Notes: a model not told the origin generated them from the sequence alone. A stretch of DNA of 64,000 bases from Teredinibacter turnerae T7901 (GCF_000023025.1 NC_012997.1:1534764-1598763), one strand, 5' to 3'. Shown: positions 38,801 through 46,747, numbered from the stretch's first letter. Made by a program: numbers and translations.

Positions 38801-39088
38801 TTATACGAAATCAAAGCGTATCAAGACGCTCCTCCACATTTGCAGGATCTTTTGATAAACGTGGAGTGCGACATCGACTATGGGATGCAAAATTATGAGG
38901 CAGCTTTACCCGTAATGAGCAAACTTTGGTCACGGGCAAAAGCGGCTTCTCAAGATGCGCAATTAAAAGAACTGCAGCAAAAACTAACAGTTATAAAAAG
39001 TGTGTTAGGCGAAGGCCGTTTTAATGAAATCCTGGATAAAGCGGATGCCGATGGCGACAAGCAGCACGACGAGAATCTAACCCACTAG
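35849..39088 (+). CDS. CHAT-like / STAND NTPase / helical-repeat protein of unknown function
   Basis: A 1079-residue protein with no signal or membrane segment, starting at 35849 after GGAGAA. Residues about 150-360 resemble a CHAT (caspase-like) domain: IHILHYFGDV, then a strand LGCVAMDVRE, then AVLPQFSSVVFHSVYRALTLAVELGQAVVEARKEL, the usual end. The expected catalytic His and Cys appear replaced (Asp251 and Val289 by my alignment). Residues about 440-650 are a STAND-like P-loop NTPase with Walker A GSEGMGKT at 453-460 and Walker B FVFDDFD around 526. The C-terminal 400 residues are helical and TPR-like. STAND proteins with CHAT effector domains are signalling or defence switches. No partner gene is adjacent on the same strand. 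Domain calls are by eye and the function is unknown. Confidence 0.7.
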   Translation: MHLRIQQKRETRQVLVQLEKEGQIIAYHVDAFDSPHSKALRQAFASFYADVPSDPEPDKTVLNIAEKLISGGQRLADNLLGEDHELMKIVQEIEQAGFAKLEVSIDSDDSDFFEEFWETVVLPDTKYVLSASVSRFSRTNSQLYGEPDSEIELGLVANDPMSGQLSSLLGEQARDPIDSQTSAMRVLWVVAQSGGAVDTNHLSQAVGFANRAVSEGGNLIYELMLNPSPEELNNRLQVLEKPIHILHYFGDVCIGEGNIYYLVNDQRHDLLGVLQACGSASLGCVAMDVREYVNEQGLAVPHQRGFHAITQTACRAYKGNILGLSQAVLPQFSSVVFHSVYRALTLAVELGQAVVEARKELQRNSLDESFNPSPVPFPMWPLLLHFGQQKVRFFRQGDSQISDTPVGWGALKERIFGFDLERLSACAGNTSDNVALPVADYCQTHGGKVAIVGSEGMGKTYTAQRVAVYLAAAEKVDYAFYFSCQRFSYELADIIHMTAGVLEAGAEDTDNFAEALAQKRCCFVFDDFDLHPVSHDVVNLLERFNQIVITAGKDVFSEDYKSFQLAGLINIDRRLIACESIRVAQLSQQNIFAPAMQVAERCGGNPWLQKKLVPELSLYSVEELLTRLTDYPHGSVKEGFYQQYWATLTQNEQVFFSLLAQSPAVLMEMLGAVIQQNDSYWHTFCGEESTNENYKAWVDKNYQHGFLRRSNLGHMLGRDEIDFIVAQQAQIDDEHAVLFSGWVCESLCFLSGRVSQQNNSEILNYLVVNRADWVLHLERLWHNYKFPEFFGVKNAIERLFMPVGLVPELATWCLELLHRHPLPDRDYSQDHVVAWLALAAELNRMPPEIDVEWIATTAERCRTSYSELDATASTSALPYFHQLATFLLAYYERNTFWAECIMVAERALGVYRYYESWPRVVASLKALVRFHRASGDKEQAWLLEDQLLNDVPYEDAEPGFKLQQQIEILLSQVAAEEFERAHKLLYEIKAYQDAPPHLQDLLINVECDIDYGMQNYEAALPVMSKLWSRAKAASQDAQLKELQQKLTVIKSVLGEGRFNEILDKADADGDKQHDENLTH

Positions 39089-39092
39089 TGCT

Positions 39093-39109
39093 ATTATCCA
39101 ATGGATAAT
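39093..39109 (+). terminator. Possible weak terminator after the CHAT-like/STAND gene
   Basis: ATTATCC and GGATAAT form a perfect seven-pair AT-rich stem with a three-base loop, five bases after the stop. A TTTTT run follows six bases later. The stem is weak for a terminator. Confidence 0.35.
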
Positions 39110-39247
39110 CTGAAGTTTTTCGCGATACATCGCTGACGGATTTTTGGTGGGCAAAAAACTTCGGGGATCAGTTGGAAATGGGTTAGGAACAGCCTTGAAA
39201 TTTAGACACCCAAAAAACGCGATGCCCTATCGCTTGCGCGACCGAAC

Positions 39248-39958
39248 CTAGTCAAGAGCCGGCAGAGTAAGAAAGGTTGCGAGCATATCGTCCGGGAGCG
39301 ATGCGTATTGCGCATAGAAGTTGCATCCGTTTGGAAGTGAGGGATGCGGGCTGTTTATTACGGTCAGCTGCAGTCCCTGTGTGGCCGTATCAATGCTAGA
39401 AATCTCTACGGCATCGAAATCAAAATAGGCTTGTACAGTTGGAAATGCGGCTTTAAAAAAGCTTTCTTTGGCTGAAAAAGCAATGGTAAACCAGTAGCCG
39501 AATTCCTCAGGCTCTGTTGCGAATCGCCTTATCTCCTGGGCATTGATTATTTTGTCTTTAAGACTGTGGGCTCGTTCGGTGTCGATCTTTTTTTCAATGT
39601 CGATGCCAACCCCTCTAAGTGTGCTAGAGGTCGTTACCACGGCGACGGCCCGATCGTTGGAGTGGCTGATCGAACCGAGGACGTGTGCCGGCCATATTGG
39701 GTTGCGCATTTTTCCTGAAGAAATATCTTGGGGCTTTAGTTTGAGTTGCTCCAGCGCTGAGAACGCGCATAAACGCCCCGCCAGATATTCTGCTTTGCGC
39801 TTAACAACAGCGTTTTGAAGTGAGGGCGGTTTCGACACACCATACGCAGCGTAGAGGCTGTCTTGATAGTGATTTGCGTCGAACTTGCAGTCGCACCAGG
39901 AGATATCGGTGTCCATCCAAGGGCGAGTGGACTGGGAGATTAAAAAGCCAGAGGTCAT
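39248..39958 (-). CDS. 4'-phosphopantetheinyl transferase (Sfp/EntD superfamily)
   Basis: A 236-residue transferase with the superfamily signatures in order: KRKAEYLAGRLCAFSAL, ILGSISHSNDRAVAVV, GVGIDIEKK (magnesium-binding Asp and Glu) and FSAKESFFKAAFP. It transfers the phosphopantetheine arm of CoA to a carrier-protein serine. The EntD-like AGRLCA pattern favours the siderophore/secondary-metabolism type over the AcpS type. It is divergent from a small carrier-protein gene at 40194, whose product is its obvious candidate substrate, and no polyketide or peptide synthase is in the window. The ATG at 39958 has no clear ribosome-binding site; an internal ATG 14 codons later is possible. Confidence 0.88.
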   Translation of the reverse strand: MTSGFLISQSTRPWMDTDISWCDCKFDANHYQDSLYAAYGVSKPPSLQNAVVKRKAEYLAGRLCAFSALEQLKLKPQDISSGKMRNPIWPAHVLGSISHSNDRAVAVVTTSSTLRGVGIDIEKKIDTERAHSLKDKIINAQEIRRFATEPEEFGYWFTIAFSAKESFFKAAFPTVQAYFDFDAVEISSIDTATQGLQLTVINSPHPSLPNGCNFYAQYASLPDDMLATFLTLPALD

Positions 39959-40193
39959 ATTGGTCAGTATGGTTTGTAGTGAGGTTTGAATATTACTTTG
40001 CTGATTTGATTTCAGTGAAGCGTTTGCTATCCGCCGGGTTGGATTCAGTCTGACGTATAGTTGGTGAAACTTGTAAATTGTTCACGTATTACCGGTGATA
40101 CTTATCCTTATTCGCCGGGTGTGGTGCAGGCTATGATAACAACTATTCATAGCATGTTGAATCGACAACCCTGATTTAACTTGGAGTTAACTA

Positions 40194-40499
40194 ATGGACA
40201 GACAACTTGTGCTCAATGCTCTCGTAAAAGCAATAAAGGATGTATCACCCTATGCACGGGAGGAAATGGAAGGGTGGGACGAGCACCGCCTGGAAAATGC
40301 TTACCTGGTCGATCTCGGCGTGAGTTCTATCGATTACTGCCAGATAGCCAATATCGTGATGGAGCAGTTAGACGTTCACTGCTCGATTGACGTATTCGTA
40401 CAAGCAAACAATATTCGTGACATAGTTACCTTATTTTGCAGTTTGAACTTTCCTCATAGCCACAAAATGAGTGAAACCAAGTCGCAGATTAATTTTTGA
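40194..40499 (+). CDS. Stand-alone acyl carrier protein-like protein
   Basis: A 101-residue protein, with GGAG eight bases before its ATG. The region LVDLGVSSIDYCQIANIVMEQL (in short pieces, DLGVSSIDY) is a carrier-protein DSL-type motif with Ser45 as the phosphopantetheine site; the helices around it and the SIDVFVQANNIRDIVTLF helix fit an ACP/PCP fold. It is longer than FabD-type ACPs at the N-terminus and carries a hydrophilic tail. The divergent phosphopantetheinyl transferase would activate it. It is not next to fatty-acid or synthase genes, so what acyl group it carries is unknown. Confidence 0.75.
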   Translation: MDRQLVLNALVKAIKDVSPYAREEMEGWDEHRLENAYLVDLGVSSIDYCQIANIVMEQLDVHCSIDVFVQANNIRDIVTLFCSLNFPHSHKMSETKSQINF

Positions 40500-41265
40500 A
40501 TGTCTGATTGGATCAGGTTTTCAGCTGCACAAGTGTATTTCATGGGTAACATCCGTTGTCGAGCCGCCCATCGGTAAGAACATCACACGCTCTGTGCATC
40601 TGAAAAATCTAATTGAATGGCCAAAAATTATTTGAGTTAAGATTCACTTCATTGGCTTGCAGCTTTTACTTGAACAGGCCCCTTGTCACACTCTGTGGAG
40701 ATTATGGGTTGGCACCTAGAAAATAGACGGCTATAACACATGAGTAGGAGCTAGGAAGCGGCTACATTGATGGTTCAGTAGTACTCGCTGTGTGGCAACG
40801 CATCCGGCGGCTTGTCCTTTCGATTTCGTGAGTTCAATCTGCAGCGCTTTTCATGGCCTGCTTTGCTTGGTGATGGACAACATCTGCTAGCCTTTTAATA
40901 AGCCCCCTCTACATAGAAAACTGTGCGCTTTCTTTCTCTCTTTTTTTTCCTCCCCCAATCCCGATCCATTCAACTCGGAAAAAAAGGGCTAGGCGAGCGC
41001 AACCTACTGAACTTATTTTGAGCTGTCGCCAGATGAGAAAAACCTCGCTAAGCACTTTTCCTTTAAAAGTGTTTGGGTTCCTGTTTAGGTCGGTTCAACG
41101 CATATGCTCAGATGTAAGCCTTCAATCTGCCTGCTTTGCTGCGCAACTTTGAAAAACCGGTCTTTGAAGCTATTTGTTAGGCTTAAACTAGGCTTTTTCG
41201 CTTGTTTATGTTTAACTCTGCTTGGATTCATAACAACACTTACTGCCCGCTAAAATTACGTTGCC
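40500..41265. other. Gap of 766 bases before the metallophosphoesterase gene
   Basis: I see no ORF or RNA of known type. It holds a pyrimidine tract around 40928-40955 (mostly T and C) and a small hairpin CACTTTT/AAAAGTG at 41053-41071. Parts could be degraded former coding sequence but no homology is visible by eye. Confidence 0.4.
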
Positions 41266-42024
41266 ATGCGCTTATTCGCCCTTTCTGATATCCACACTGA
41301 TTTTGAGGAAAACGAGTCCTGGCTGGGACAACTTTCTAAAGTCGATTACCTCAATGACGCGTTAATTTTAGCGGGAGACGTATCGGATTCTATCACCAGA
41401 GTTGAGCGCTGTTTTGAGCAGGTGTGCAAGCGTTTCGAGGTGGTTTTTTTTGTGCCGGGTAATCACGATCTTTGGGTTAACCGATGTGGTAGTGAAAACT
41501 CAATAAAAAAATTTGGCCTGCTGAAGTCTATCTGTAGACAGTACGGTATACAAATTTCGCGATCTCACATAGGAGCGACAGAGATTATTCCACTTTTGGG
41601 GTGGTACGATTACAGTTTTGGATCGCTTACGATAGAGCTGCAGCGCGCATGGATGGATTTTAGAAATTGCAGGTGGCCGTCTGATTTGAGCACTACTTCA
41701 GATGTATGCGAGTACTTTCTCTCTCAAAATTCACTTGAAAGAAGTACTGCAAAACGAGTGGTCACTTTTTCACATTTTGTACCAAGAATAGATTTAATGC
41801 CGCACTATATACCTCCACGTCATCGCGTCGTTTACCCCGTCCTAGGAAGTTTAAGAATAGACGAACAATTACGAGAACTGGGCTCGTCAGTTCACATATA
41901 CGGCCATAGTCATGTGAACAGAGATCTGCACTTGAACGGCGTAAGATACATTAACAATGCTCAGGGTTATCCGTCAGAAACCTGGATTGATAAGCGTCTA
42001 CAGTGTGTAATCGAAGATCTCTAA
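41266..42024 (+). CDS. Calcineurin-like metallophosphoesterase
   Basis: A 252-residue protein with the full metallophosphoesterase metal-binding set: ALSDIHTDF (DxH), LILAGDVSDS (GDxxD), FVPGNHDLW (GNHD), TFSHFVPR (His) and YGHSHVNRDL (GHxH). Such enzymes hydrolyse phosphomonoesters or diesters; this compact type is often annotated as a predicted phosphohydrolase of COG1409/COG2129-like groups. The substrate cannot be told. It stands between the carrier-protein gene and the convergent BolA gene, with no evident partner. Confidence 0.85.
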   Translation: MRLFALSDIHTDFEENESWLGQLSKVDYLNDALILAGDVSDSITRVERCFEQVCKRFEVVFFVPGNHDLWVNRCGSENSIKKFGLLKSICRQYGIQISRSHIGATEIIPLLGWYDYSFGSLTIELQRAWMDFRNCRWPSDLSTTSDVCEYFLSQNSLERSTAKRVVTFSHFVPRIDLMPHYIPPRHRVVYPVLGSLRIDEQLRELGSSVHIYGHSHVNRDLHLNGVRYINNAQGYPSETWIDKRLQCVIEDL

Positions 42025-42141
42025 TTGGGAAAAGTGATTCCCCGTTCAAAGTATAGCTATAGCATGCTCTGTTAATGTCTAGCTAGAGGTCGGCATACTA
42101 GCGTGGAAGCGGTGATTTCTGTTTTGGCGAACTAAAAAACA

Positions 42142-42152
42142 CCTGAAACAGG
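42142..42152 (-). terminator. Possible weak terminator of the bolA end of the nifB cluster
   Basis: CCTG and CAGG around AAA form a short stem, followed on the minus strand by a run of T (complement of AAAAAA at 42134-42139). The stem is only four pairs, so this is tentative. Confidence 0.3.
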
Positions 42153-42253
42153 CAACGGATCTTCTGTTGGTTGAGTTAAAATAATTCGTTAAACGTTCAG
42201 TAGTTCTGTCAAAGATGCTGCCGATCTCAGGTTCCTTCAGAATCCAACCGATT

Positions 42254-42523
42254 TTACATTTCTATTTGAACTGACTTCTGGTTGGCTAATATTTTTTCCC
42301 ATTCCTCTGGAGTGTAAGCACGAACCGAAAGTGAATGCAGTGCTCCTGATTGCAGTTGATCCGTAAAAACTTTTAGAACTTTTTGTTGACGGGCGAGTAG
42401 TTTCTCACCTTTGAACGCCTGACTGACGACATTAAGTGTAAAACTGCAATCGGCACCTTCTGGTTCAACCGCAGCATCGGGCATTGCCACTTTAACTAAA
42501 TCGATAATTTCCTGCTTTTCCAT
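42254..42523 (-). CDS. BolA/IbaG family protein
   Basis: An 89-residue protein with the BolA fold: EIIDLVKVAMPDA, a DCSFTLNVVSQAFKGEKLLARQQKV segment (the conserved F..K...RHQ.V pattern reads F..E.L.ARQQKV here) and LHSLSVRAYTPEEW. BolA proteins pair with monothiol CGFS glutaredoxins and share a [2Fe-2S] cluster between them, and such a glutaredoxin is encoded 249 bases upstream on the same strand. In the nif context the pair may serve iron-sulfur or molybdenum-iron cofactor supply. Whether it is cotranscribed with the nifB group or has its own promoter in the gap is unclear. Confidence 0.82.
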   Translation of the reverse strand: MEKQEIIDLVKVAMPDAAVEPEGADCSFTLNVVSQAFKGEKLLARQQKVLKVFTDQLQSGALHSLSVRAYTPEEWEKILANQKSVQIEM

Positions 42524-42772
42524 GTTGTTCGCCTCGGGTTCAAGTTTGGGGAGAATACTTACGCAAAATTGGCATTTGATTTGTGCATTTAATTTGAAGG
42601 TATACGGTATCTACCGCAGTGCGAGCTGTGGTTTGGGTACAATACATTAGGGAGTAGAGCGCTCAGGCGGCGGAAACGAGTTCGGTAGAAAGTATTCCCG
42701 GAAGCGTCTCTGCTGGCAAAGAAAGCTGCCGCGATAGCCTTCCAGATAGAAGCTAACGCGGCTACAAGGGGC

Positions 42773-43099
42773 TTAGCTGGCTTTTTCTTCGACTTCATCC
42801 AAGAGAAGATCCAGAGAGCCATCTTCTACCATCTGTAAAACGATGTCGCATCCACCCACGAGTTCGCCTTTTACAAAGAGCTGAGGGAAGGTCGGCCAAT
42901 TAGATACCTTTGGCAGGCGCTCCCGGATAAAGGGGTTTGCAAGTACATTTACGTAAGCGAAATCGTGGCCAGTTTTCTTAAGTGCAGTAACGGTAGCGCC
43001 AGAAAATCCGCACTCGGGTGCTTCCGGAGTACCTTTCATGTACAACAGGATTGAGTTGCTGGAAATCTGTTCGCGTATCTTTTCTTCAGTAGTAGCCAT
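42773..43099 (-). CDS. grxD: Monothiol glutaredoxin of the CGFS (Grx4/Grx5) type
   Basis: A 108-residue glutaredoxin with the PECGFSG active site in place of a CxxC pair, plus SNWPTFPQLFVKGELVGGCDI, typical of Grx4/Grx5. CGFS glutaredoxins bind and hand on [2Fe-2S] clusters with glutathione, and partner with BolA proteins. In Azotobacter a copy called grx5(nif) closes the nifB-fdxN-nifOQ-rhdN group, exactly as here. It starts 23 bases after the rhodanese-ankyrin stop, on the same strand. Confidence 0.88.
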   Translation of the reverse strand: MATTEEKIREQISSNSILLYMKGTPEAPECGFSGATVTALKKTGHDFAYVNVLANPFIRERLPKVSNWPTFPQLFVKGELVGGCDIVLQMVEDGSLDLLLDEVEEKAS

Positions 43100-43122
43100 G
43101 TTTTTCTCCTTAACCTCTGGGT

Positions 43123-43869
43123 TTATAGTGCAACTGCCGGTGTCGCAATTAAGTTGTGATTCTGTTCGTCTCCACCAGTAGCGTGGAGTCGAAGAAGAGA
43201 ATCGTCACAAAAATAGTTTGCCAGCAGGTTAAAAATATCGTCCATACCTACGGAATAGTTCAGCGGTGTAAAGCCGTGAATATTATGATTATCCACCTCA
43301 GCATCGGCCTTGAGCATTAGTTTTACGCAGGCAATACATTGGCTCATGCACGCATACCAGAGTGCGTTATTACCTTCACAGTCAGCCAGGTTAGGGTTAG
43401 CGCCGGCATTGACCAGCTCCCTTACAATCTCTGAATCTGCGCTTCTCGCCGCAATCATAATTGCTGTCCGGTTACAATCGTCAATTCGGGCATTGATATC
43501 GCCACCGTCGTAACCTTTACTATCAAGCCAATTTTGTAGCTTTTCACCGACCTGAAATTCACTGCTGATGTGGTGACTCCAGGCAGAGTAACCGCCATCT
43601 ACGCTGTAGGTTTGCTTAAAGCCGAAATCTGCAAACATACGCGCGATATCCTGACTGCTATTACCGTGATAGCAGTAGATCAAAACAGGACAGGTTTTAT
43701 CGGTGTTTTTCATTATCTTGCGCAAATTTGCATCGGTGAGCAGTTGCGCGCGAGGATGATGGCTTTCTTGGAAGCTGCGTTCGTCGCGGATATCAAGCAA
43801 CAGCGCCTCTGGGAAGCGGGCAAGTATCTGGTCTGCTTCATCGACTGAGATACGCTTAAAATGGTTCAT
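43123..43869 (-). CDS. rhdN: Rhodanese-ankyrin protein, RhdN-type
   Basis: A 248-residue protein. Residues 1-105 are a rhodanese domain (FPEALLLDIRDERSFQE, active-site loop YCYHGNSSQDIA with Cys, VDGGYSAW) and residues about 125-230 hold ankyrin-type repeats (DCNRTAIMIAARSADSEIVRELVNAGANPNL, GNNALWYACMSQ, GFTPLNYSVGMDD). Rhodanese domains move sulfane sulfur, so a role in cluster assembly for nitrogenase is plausible. I placed the start at the ATG at 43869, which overlaps the nifQ stop by four bases and is preceded by GGAGAGGAAG; an ATG six codons upstream would lie inside nifQ. The corresponding gene in the Azotobacter nif region is a rhodanese; whether that one also has ankyrin repeats I did not check. 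Confidence 0.85.
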   Translation of the reverse strand: MNHFKRISVDEADQILARFPEALLLDIRDERSFQESHHPRAQLLTDANLRKIMKNTDKTCPVLIYCYHGNSSQDIARMFADFGFKQTYSVDGGYSAWSHHISSEFQVGEKLQNWLDSKGYDGGDINARIDDCNRTAIMIAARSADSEIVRELVNAGANPNLADCEGNNALWYACMSQCIACVKLMLKADAEVDNHNIHGFTPLNYSVGMDDIFNLLANYFCDDSLLRLHATGGDEQNHNLIATPAVAL

Positions 43870-44456
43870 ACTTCCTCTCCAAAGCATTCATCGTAAGTTG
43901 GACATGTTTCACAACTGGGCGACCGGCATACGAAATGGCCACCTGTTTCACAAAGTTGGCGATAAAGAAACTTTTTCCAGCGCATGTTTGCGTTGTTCTT
44001 CTCCGCAAGGTCGGGAAAATTTTCCACAAACATTGCTCTCAAGCTTTCCCGGTTGACTAGCCCCAAGTCTCGCCAAAGGTGATCACCGCCCATACATCCT
44101 GCGGCAATTATCTGTGCTAGCCAGGCTTCAGAGGCATGTACACCTTGGGAATTTTGAACCAGGAGTTCGGTCAACTCTCCGAACTCCTGGCTGCGCAATT
44201 CCAGTAATTCCTGGCGGATCGCGTGTTGTTCACGGAAGTTACCAGGGCTGTCGATCATTCCTCTGATAGCAGAGAAATAGGTTTCCAACATGGTTTGGTA
44301 ATCTTCGTCCCTTAACCCTAGGGTATAAGGCAGGCAGCCTTGGCCCGTTCTCTGCGCTATCAAGATGGTGGCAAGAAAACCTTGATTCGGTAGTGGCCCT
44401 TCAAGCTTACTGGAAAAAAAGCCCGCACTGCTTAGGCTGGTTTCAGGCGCATTCAT
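43866..44456 (-). CDS. nifQ: NifQ, molybdenum donor for FeMo-cofactor synthesis
   Basis: A 196-residue protein ending in the NifQ cysteine cluster Cx4CxxCx5C (CRSPSCETCPTYDEC), which carries the molybdenum-iron-sulfur cluster handed to NifEN/NifH during cofactor synthesis. GCMGGDHLWRDLGL in the middle is also typical. I chose the ATG at 44456 because it overlaps the nifO stop as TAATG, the same junction as between fdxN and nifO, with GGGAG ten bases upstream; the frame would allow three more residues at 44465. It is part of the nifB operon. Confidence 0.93.
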   Translation of the reverse strand: MNAPETSLSSAGFFSSKLEGPLPNQGFLATILIAQRTGQGCLPYTLGLRDEDYQTMLETYFSAIRGMIDSPGNFREQHAIRQELLELRSQEFGELTELLVQNSQGVHASEAWLAQIIAAGCMGGDHLWRDLGLVNRESLRAMFVENFPDLAEKNNANMRWKKFLYRQLCETGGHFVCRSPSCETCPTYDECFGEEV

Positions 44457-44872
44457 TAGTCGCATTCTCCCTTTTGGGGGTGTGAGCAGGATTCAATGCC
44501 TTGCGTACTCGCGTAGTCGCCTGATACGCCAAGTATCTCCGCAATGTATGGCAGGTCAAATCCAGCCCATTTCAAATTGCCGACCTGAATTAGCGGCCTG
44601 CGAATGAGAATCGGTGAGTTCACCATCATAGCGAGAGCTTCGTGTTCTGTTACTTGCGTTGGATCAATCTCGCCGTCTTTCACAGCAGGAGCGTTGGGAT
44701 TAATCCATTCAACTACCGGTGTACCACTGAAAAAAGGAGCCAGGCTCAGCGGATCCCATGCATATTCGAGAATGTTTTCAGTGGTAAAGGGAATCCCGGC
44801 CGCGCTGAGCAACTTCTTCTGCTTGGCGTTGGATATACAGCCGGGCTTCTCAAAGAACACCAGTGTTTGCAT
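44456..44872 (-). CDS. nifO: NifO, ArsC-like nif accessory protein
   Basis: A 138-residue ArsC/Spx-like thioredoxin-fold protein (LVFFEKPGCISNAKQKKLL, SPILIRRPLIQVGNLKWAGFD). Its location between fdxN and nifQ and its length match Azotobacter NifO, which influences how molybdenum is partitioned between nitrogenase and nitrate reductase. The Cys of EKPGC is the position of the ArsC active cysteine. Its ATG shares a base with the fdxN stop (TAATG). Confidence 0.92.
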   Translation of the reverse strand: MQTLVFFEKPGCISNAKQKKLLSAAGIPFTTENILEYAWDPLSLAPFFSGTPVVEWINPNAPAVKDGEIDPTQVTEHEALAMMVNSPILIRRPLIQVGNLKWAGFDLPYIAEILGVSGDYASTQGIESCSHPQKGECD

Positions 44873-45150
44873 TAGCGAGCCTGAATCTCGTTCATCGCCT
44901 CAGCGAGAAGTTCAGGCGGAATACCTGTAAGCGATCCCGGTGGGTTAAACGCTAGACCACCCGCATCAACAATACAGTTTTCTATTGGGCAAATGCTGGC
45001 ACATTGAGGGTCGGCGAAATCACCTTCACACTCAGTACATTTTTTGGCATTTACCTGCATATGCTTGCCGCCTTTGGCAATTGCTTCGCTTGGGCACACA
45101 TCGACGCAAGCCCAGCAGCTCACGCACAAATCAACAATTTCAACAGCCAT
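44872..45150 (-). CDS. fdxN: FdxN, two-cluster ferredoxin
   Basis: A 92-residue ferredoxin with a first cluster motif CVSCWACVDVCPSEA and a second loop CTECEGDFADPQCASICPIENC, the nif-type form with an extended spacing between the second set of cysteines. It carries electrons or clusters for NifB, whose gene ends 27 bases upstream. Cytoplasmic; the tail MNEIQAR is helical. Confidence 0.93.
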   Translation of the reverse strand: MAVEIVDLCVSCWACVDVCPSEAIAKGGKHMQVNAKKCTECEGDFADPQCASICPIENCIVDAGGLAFNPPGSLTGIPPELLAEAMNEIQAR

Positions 45151-45177
45151 GAGAAACTCCTGAGGTTGGGCGCAGGC

Positions 45178-46674
45178 TTATGCCTGCGCTTTCATTGCAA
45201 CGGGATGTTCATCGATTTTGCCGGTGGTAATCATTTCTTCATATACCGCCATAACCGCTTCTTCGATGGGCTCCATCGCATGCTCTCCGTTTGGCACAAT
45301 GCCAGCGTCTTCAAGCATTCCCCAAGGCTCAAAACCTATTTTCGAACAGAGGACTGCTTCACAACCTTTGAGTGCACGAATAGATCCGTCGAGTGCGCTT
45401 TCTTTTTCGCCGCAGGTGTCGTTGCCAATACAGTATTGGTCTACTTTACGGTGACTAATAAAGCGAACTCCGTTGGGTGATGCTTCGTAAACCAGGAACT
45501 CGGTGGCGTGGCCAAAATGCTGATTTACGATACCGCCGCCAGCAGTTGCGACCGCCATCAGCACTGGACGGGTGTCAGCGGGGATAATCGGCTCGTTAGA
45601 TGGGATAGACATGCCGGCAATTTGAGTGCGCTTCTGGTGCTTCTCGTTCAGCTCTTCAATAATGCCTTGATGGATAACAGCGCGTTTTTGCATAGCGGCT
45701 TCGTAATCGATTTCCATTTCTTCGATTTTGTCCATGGTGAACTCTTCACCGCGGTCTTCACCAAGCAGACCAACCGCATCTGCGCGACACTGGCGACAAT
45801 GACGCATCATGTTCATATCGCCCGAGCATGCGTCCTGCAGATTTTGCAGTTCTTCTGGTTCTGGAGAGCGCTGCCCCATTACTCCGTAGAAAGTGCCATG
45901 TTCGGCTTCTGCGATTAGAGGCATTACGTTGTGTAGGAATGCGCCTTTCTGCTTAACAATCCGACTGACTTCTTTCAAATGATCGTCATTTACGCCAGGA
46001 ATCATTACCGAGTTAACTTTTACCAGAATGCCGCGTTCAGTCAGCATTTCCAGGCCTTTTTGTTGTTGTTCGATCAGAATTTTTGCGCCTTTAACACCAC
46101 GGATACGACGGTTGTTCCAGTAAATCCAGGGGTAGATTTTTGCACCGATCTCTGGGTCTACAGTGTTGATCGTAATAGTCACGTGGTCGATATTGTGTTT
46201 CGCCAGTTCCTCAACTGATTCAGGCAGAGCCAAACCGTTTGTTGATACACATAATTTGATGTCTGGCGTTTGCTCACTCAGCATACGGAACGTGGAAAAT
46301 GTTCGCTCGGGGTTGGCAAGGGGGTCGCCAGGGCCAGCGATACCAAGTACGGTCATCTGGGGAATATTTGCGGCAACTGCGCGCACTTTCATAACCGCTT
46401 GTTCTGGTGTAAGCAGCTCTGAAACCACACCTGGTCGAGATTCATTCGAACAATCATATTTGCGATTGCAGTAGTGACACTGGATGTTACAAGCAGGGGC
46501 AACAGCTACGTGCATACGTGCAAAGTAGTGATGTGCTTCTTCGGAGTAGCAAGGGTGGTTCTGAACTTTGTCTACGATATCTTGCGGAAGATGAGACAGC
46601 TGATCGTCGGTGCTTCCGCAGCCGCTTGATGAGCAGCCGCCGCCGCTTTCTTGTCCAATAACTTCGAGTTCCAT
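45178..46674 (-). CDS. nifB: NifB, FeMo-cofactor core synthase (radical SAM)
   Basis: A 498-residue protein with the radical-SAM motif ACNIQCHYC (Cys62, 66, 69), the NifB-specific extension NRKYDC, GIAGPGDPLAN, HCRQCRADAVGLLGED, and a C-terminal NifX-like domain (residues about 380-480, AVATAGGGIVNQHFGHATEFLVYE). NifB fuses two [4Fe-4S] clusters and inserts a carbide to make the NifB-co precursor. The ATG at 46674 has GGAGAG seven bases upstream. It heads the nifB-fdxN-nifO-nifQ-rhdN-grx group and follows a sigma-54 promoter. Confidence 0.96.
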   Translation of the reverse strand: MELEVIGQESGGGCSSSGCGSTDDQLSHLPQDIVDKVQNHPCYSEEAHHYFARMHVAVAPACNIQCHYCNRKYDCSNESRPGVVSELLTPEQAVMKVRAVAANIPQMTVLGIAGPGDPLANPERTFSTFRMLSEQTPDIKLCVSTNGLALPESVEELAKHNIDHVTITINTVDPEIGAKIYPWIYWNNRRIRGVKGAKILIEQQQKGLEMLTERGILVKVNSVMIPGVNDDHLKEVSRIVKQKGAFLHNVMPLIAEAEHGTFYGVMGQRSPEPEELQNLQDACSGDMNMMRHCRQCRADAVGLLGEDRGEEFTMDKIEEMEIDYEAAMQKRAVIHQGIIEELNEKHQKRTQIAGMSIPSNEPIIPADTRPVLMAVATAGGGIVNQHFGHATEFLVYEASPNGVRFISHRKVDQYCIGNDTCGEKESALDGSIRALKGCEAVLCSKIGFEPWGMLEDAGIVPNGEHAMEPIEEAVMAVYEEMITTGKIDEHPVAMKAQA

Positions 46675-46747
46675 AACGACTCTCCAGTTAGGGTAGCGTG
46701 ACTTTGCGCGTCTACCCGTGAGCTAAAAGGATATTCACATGGTATTT

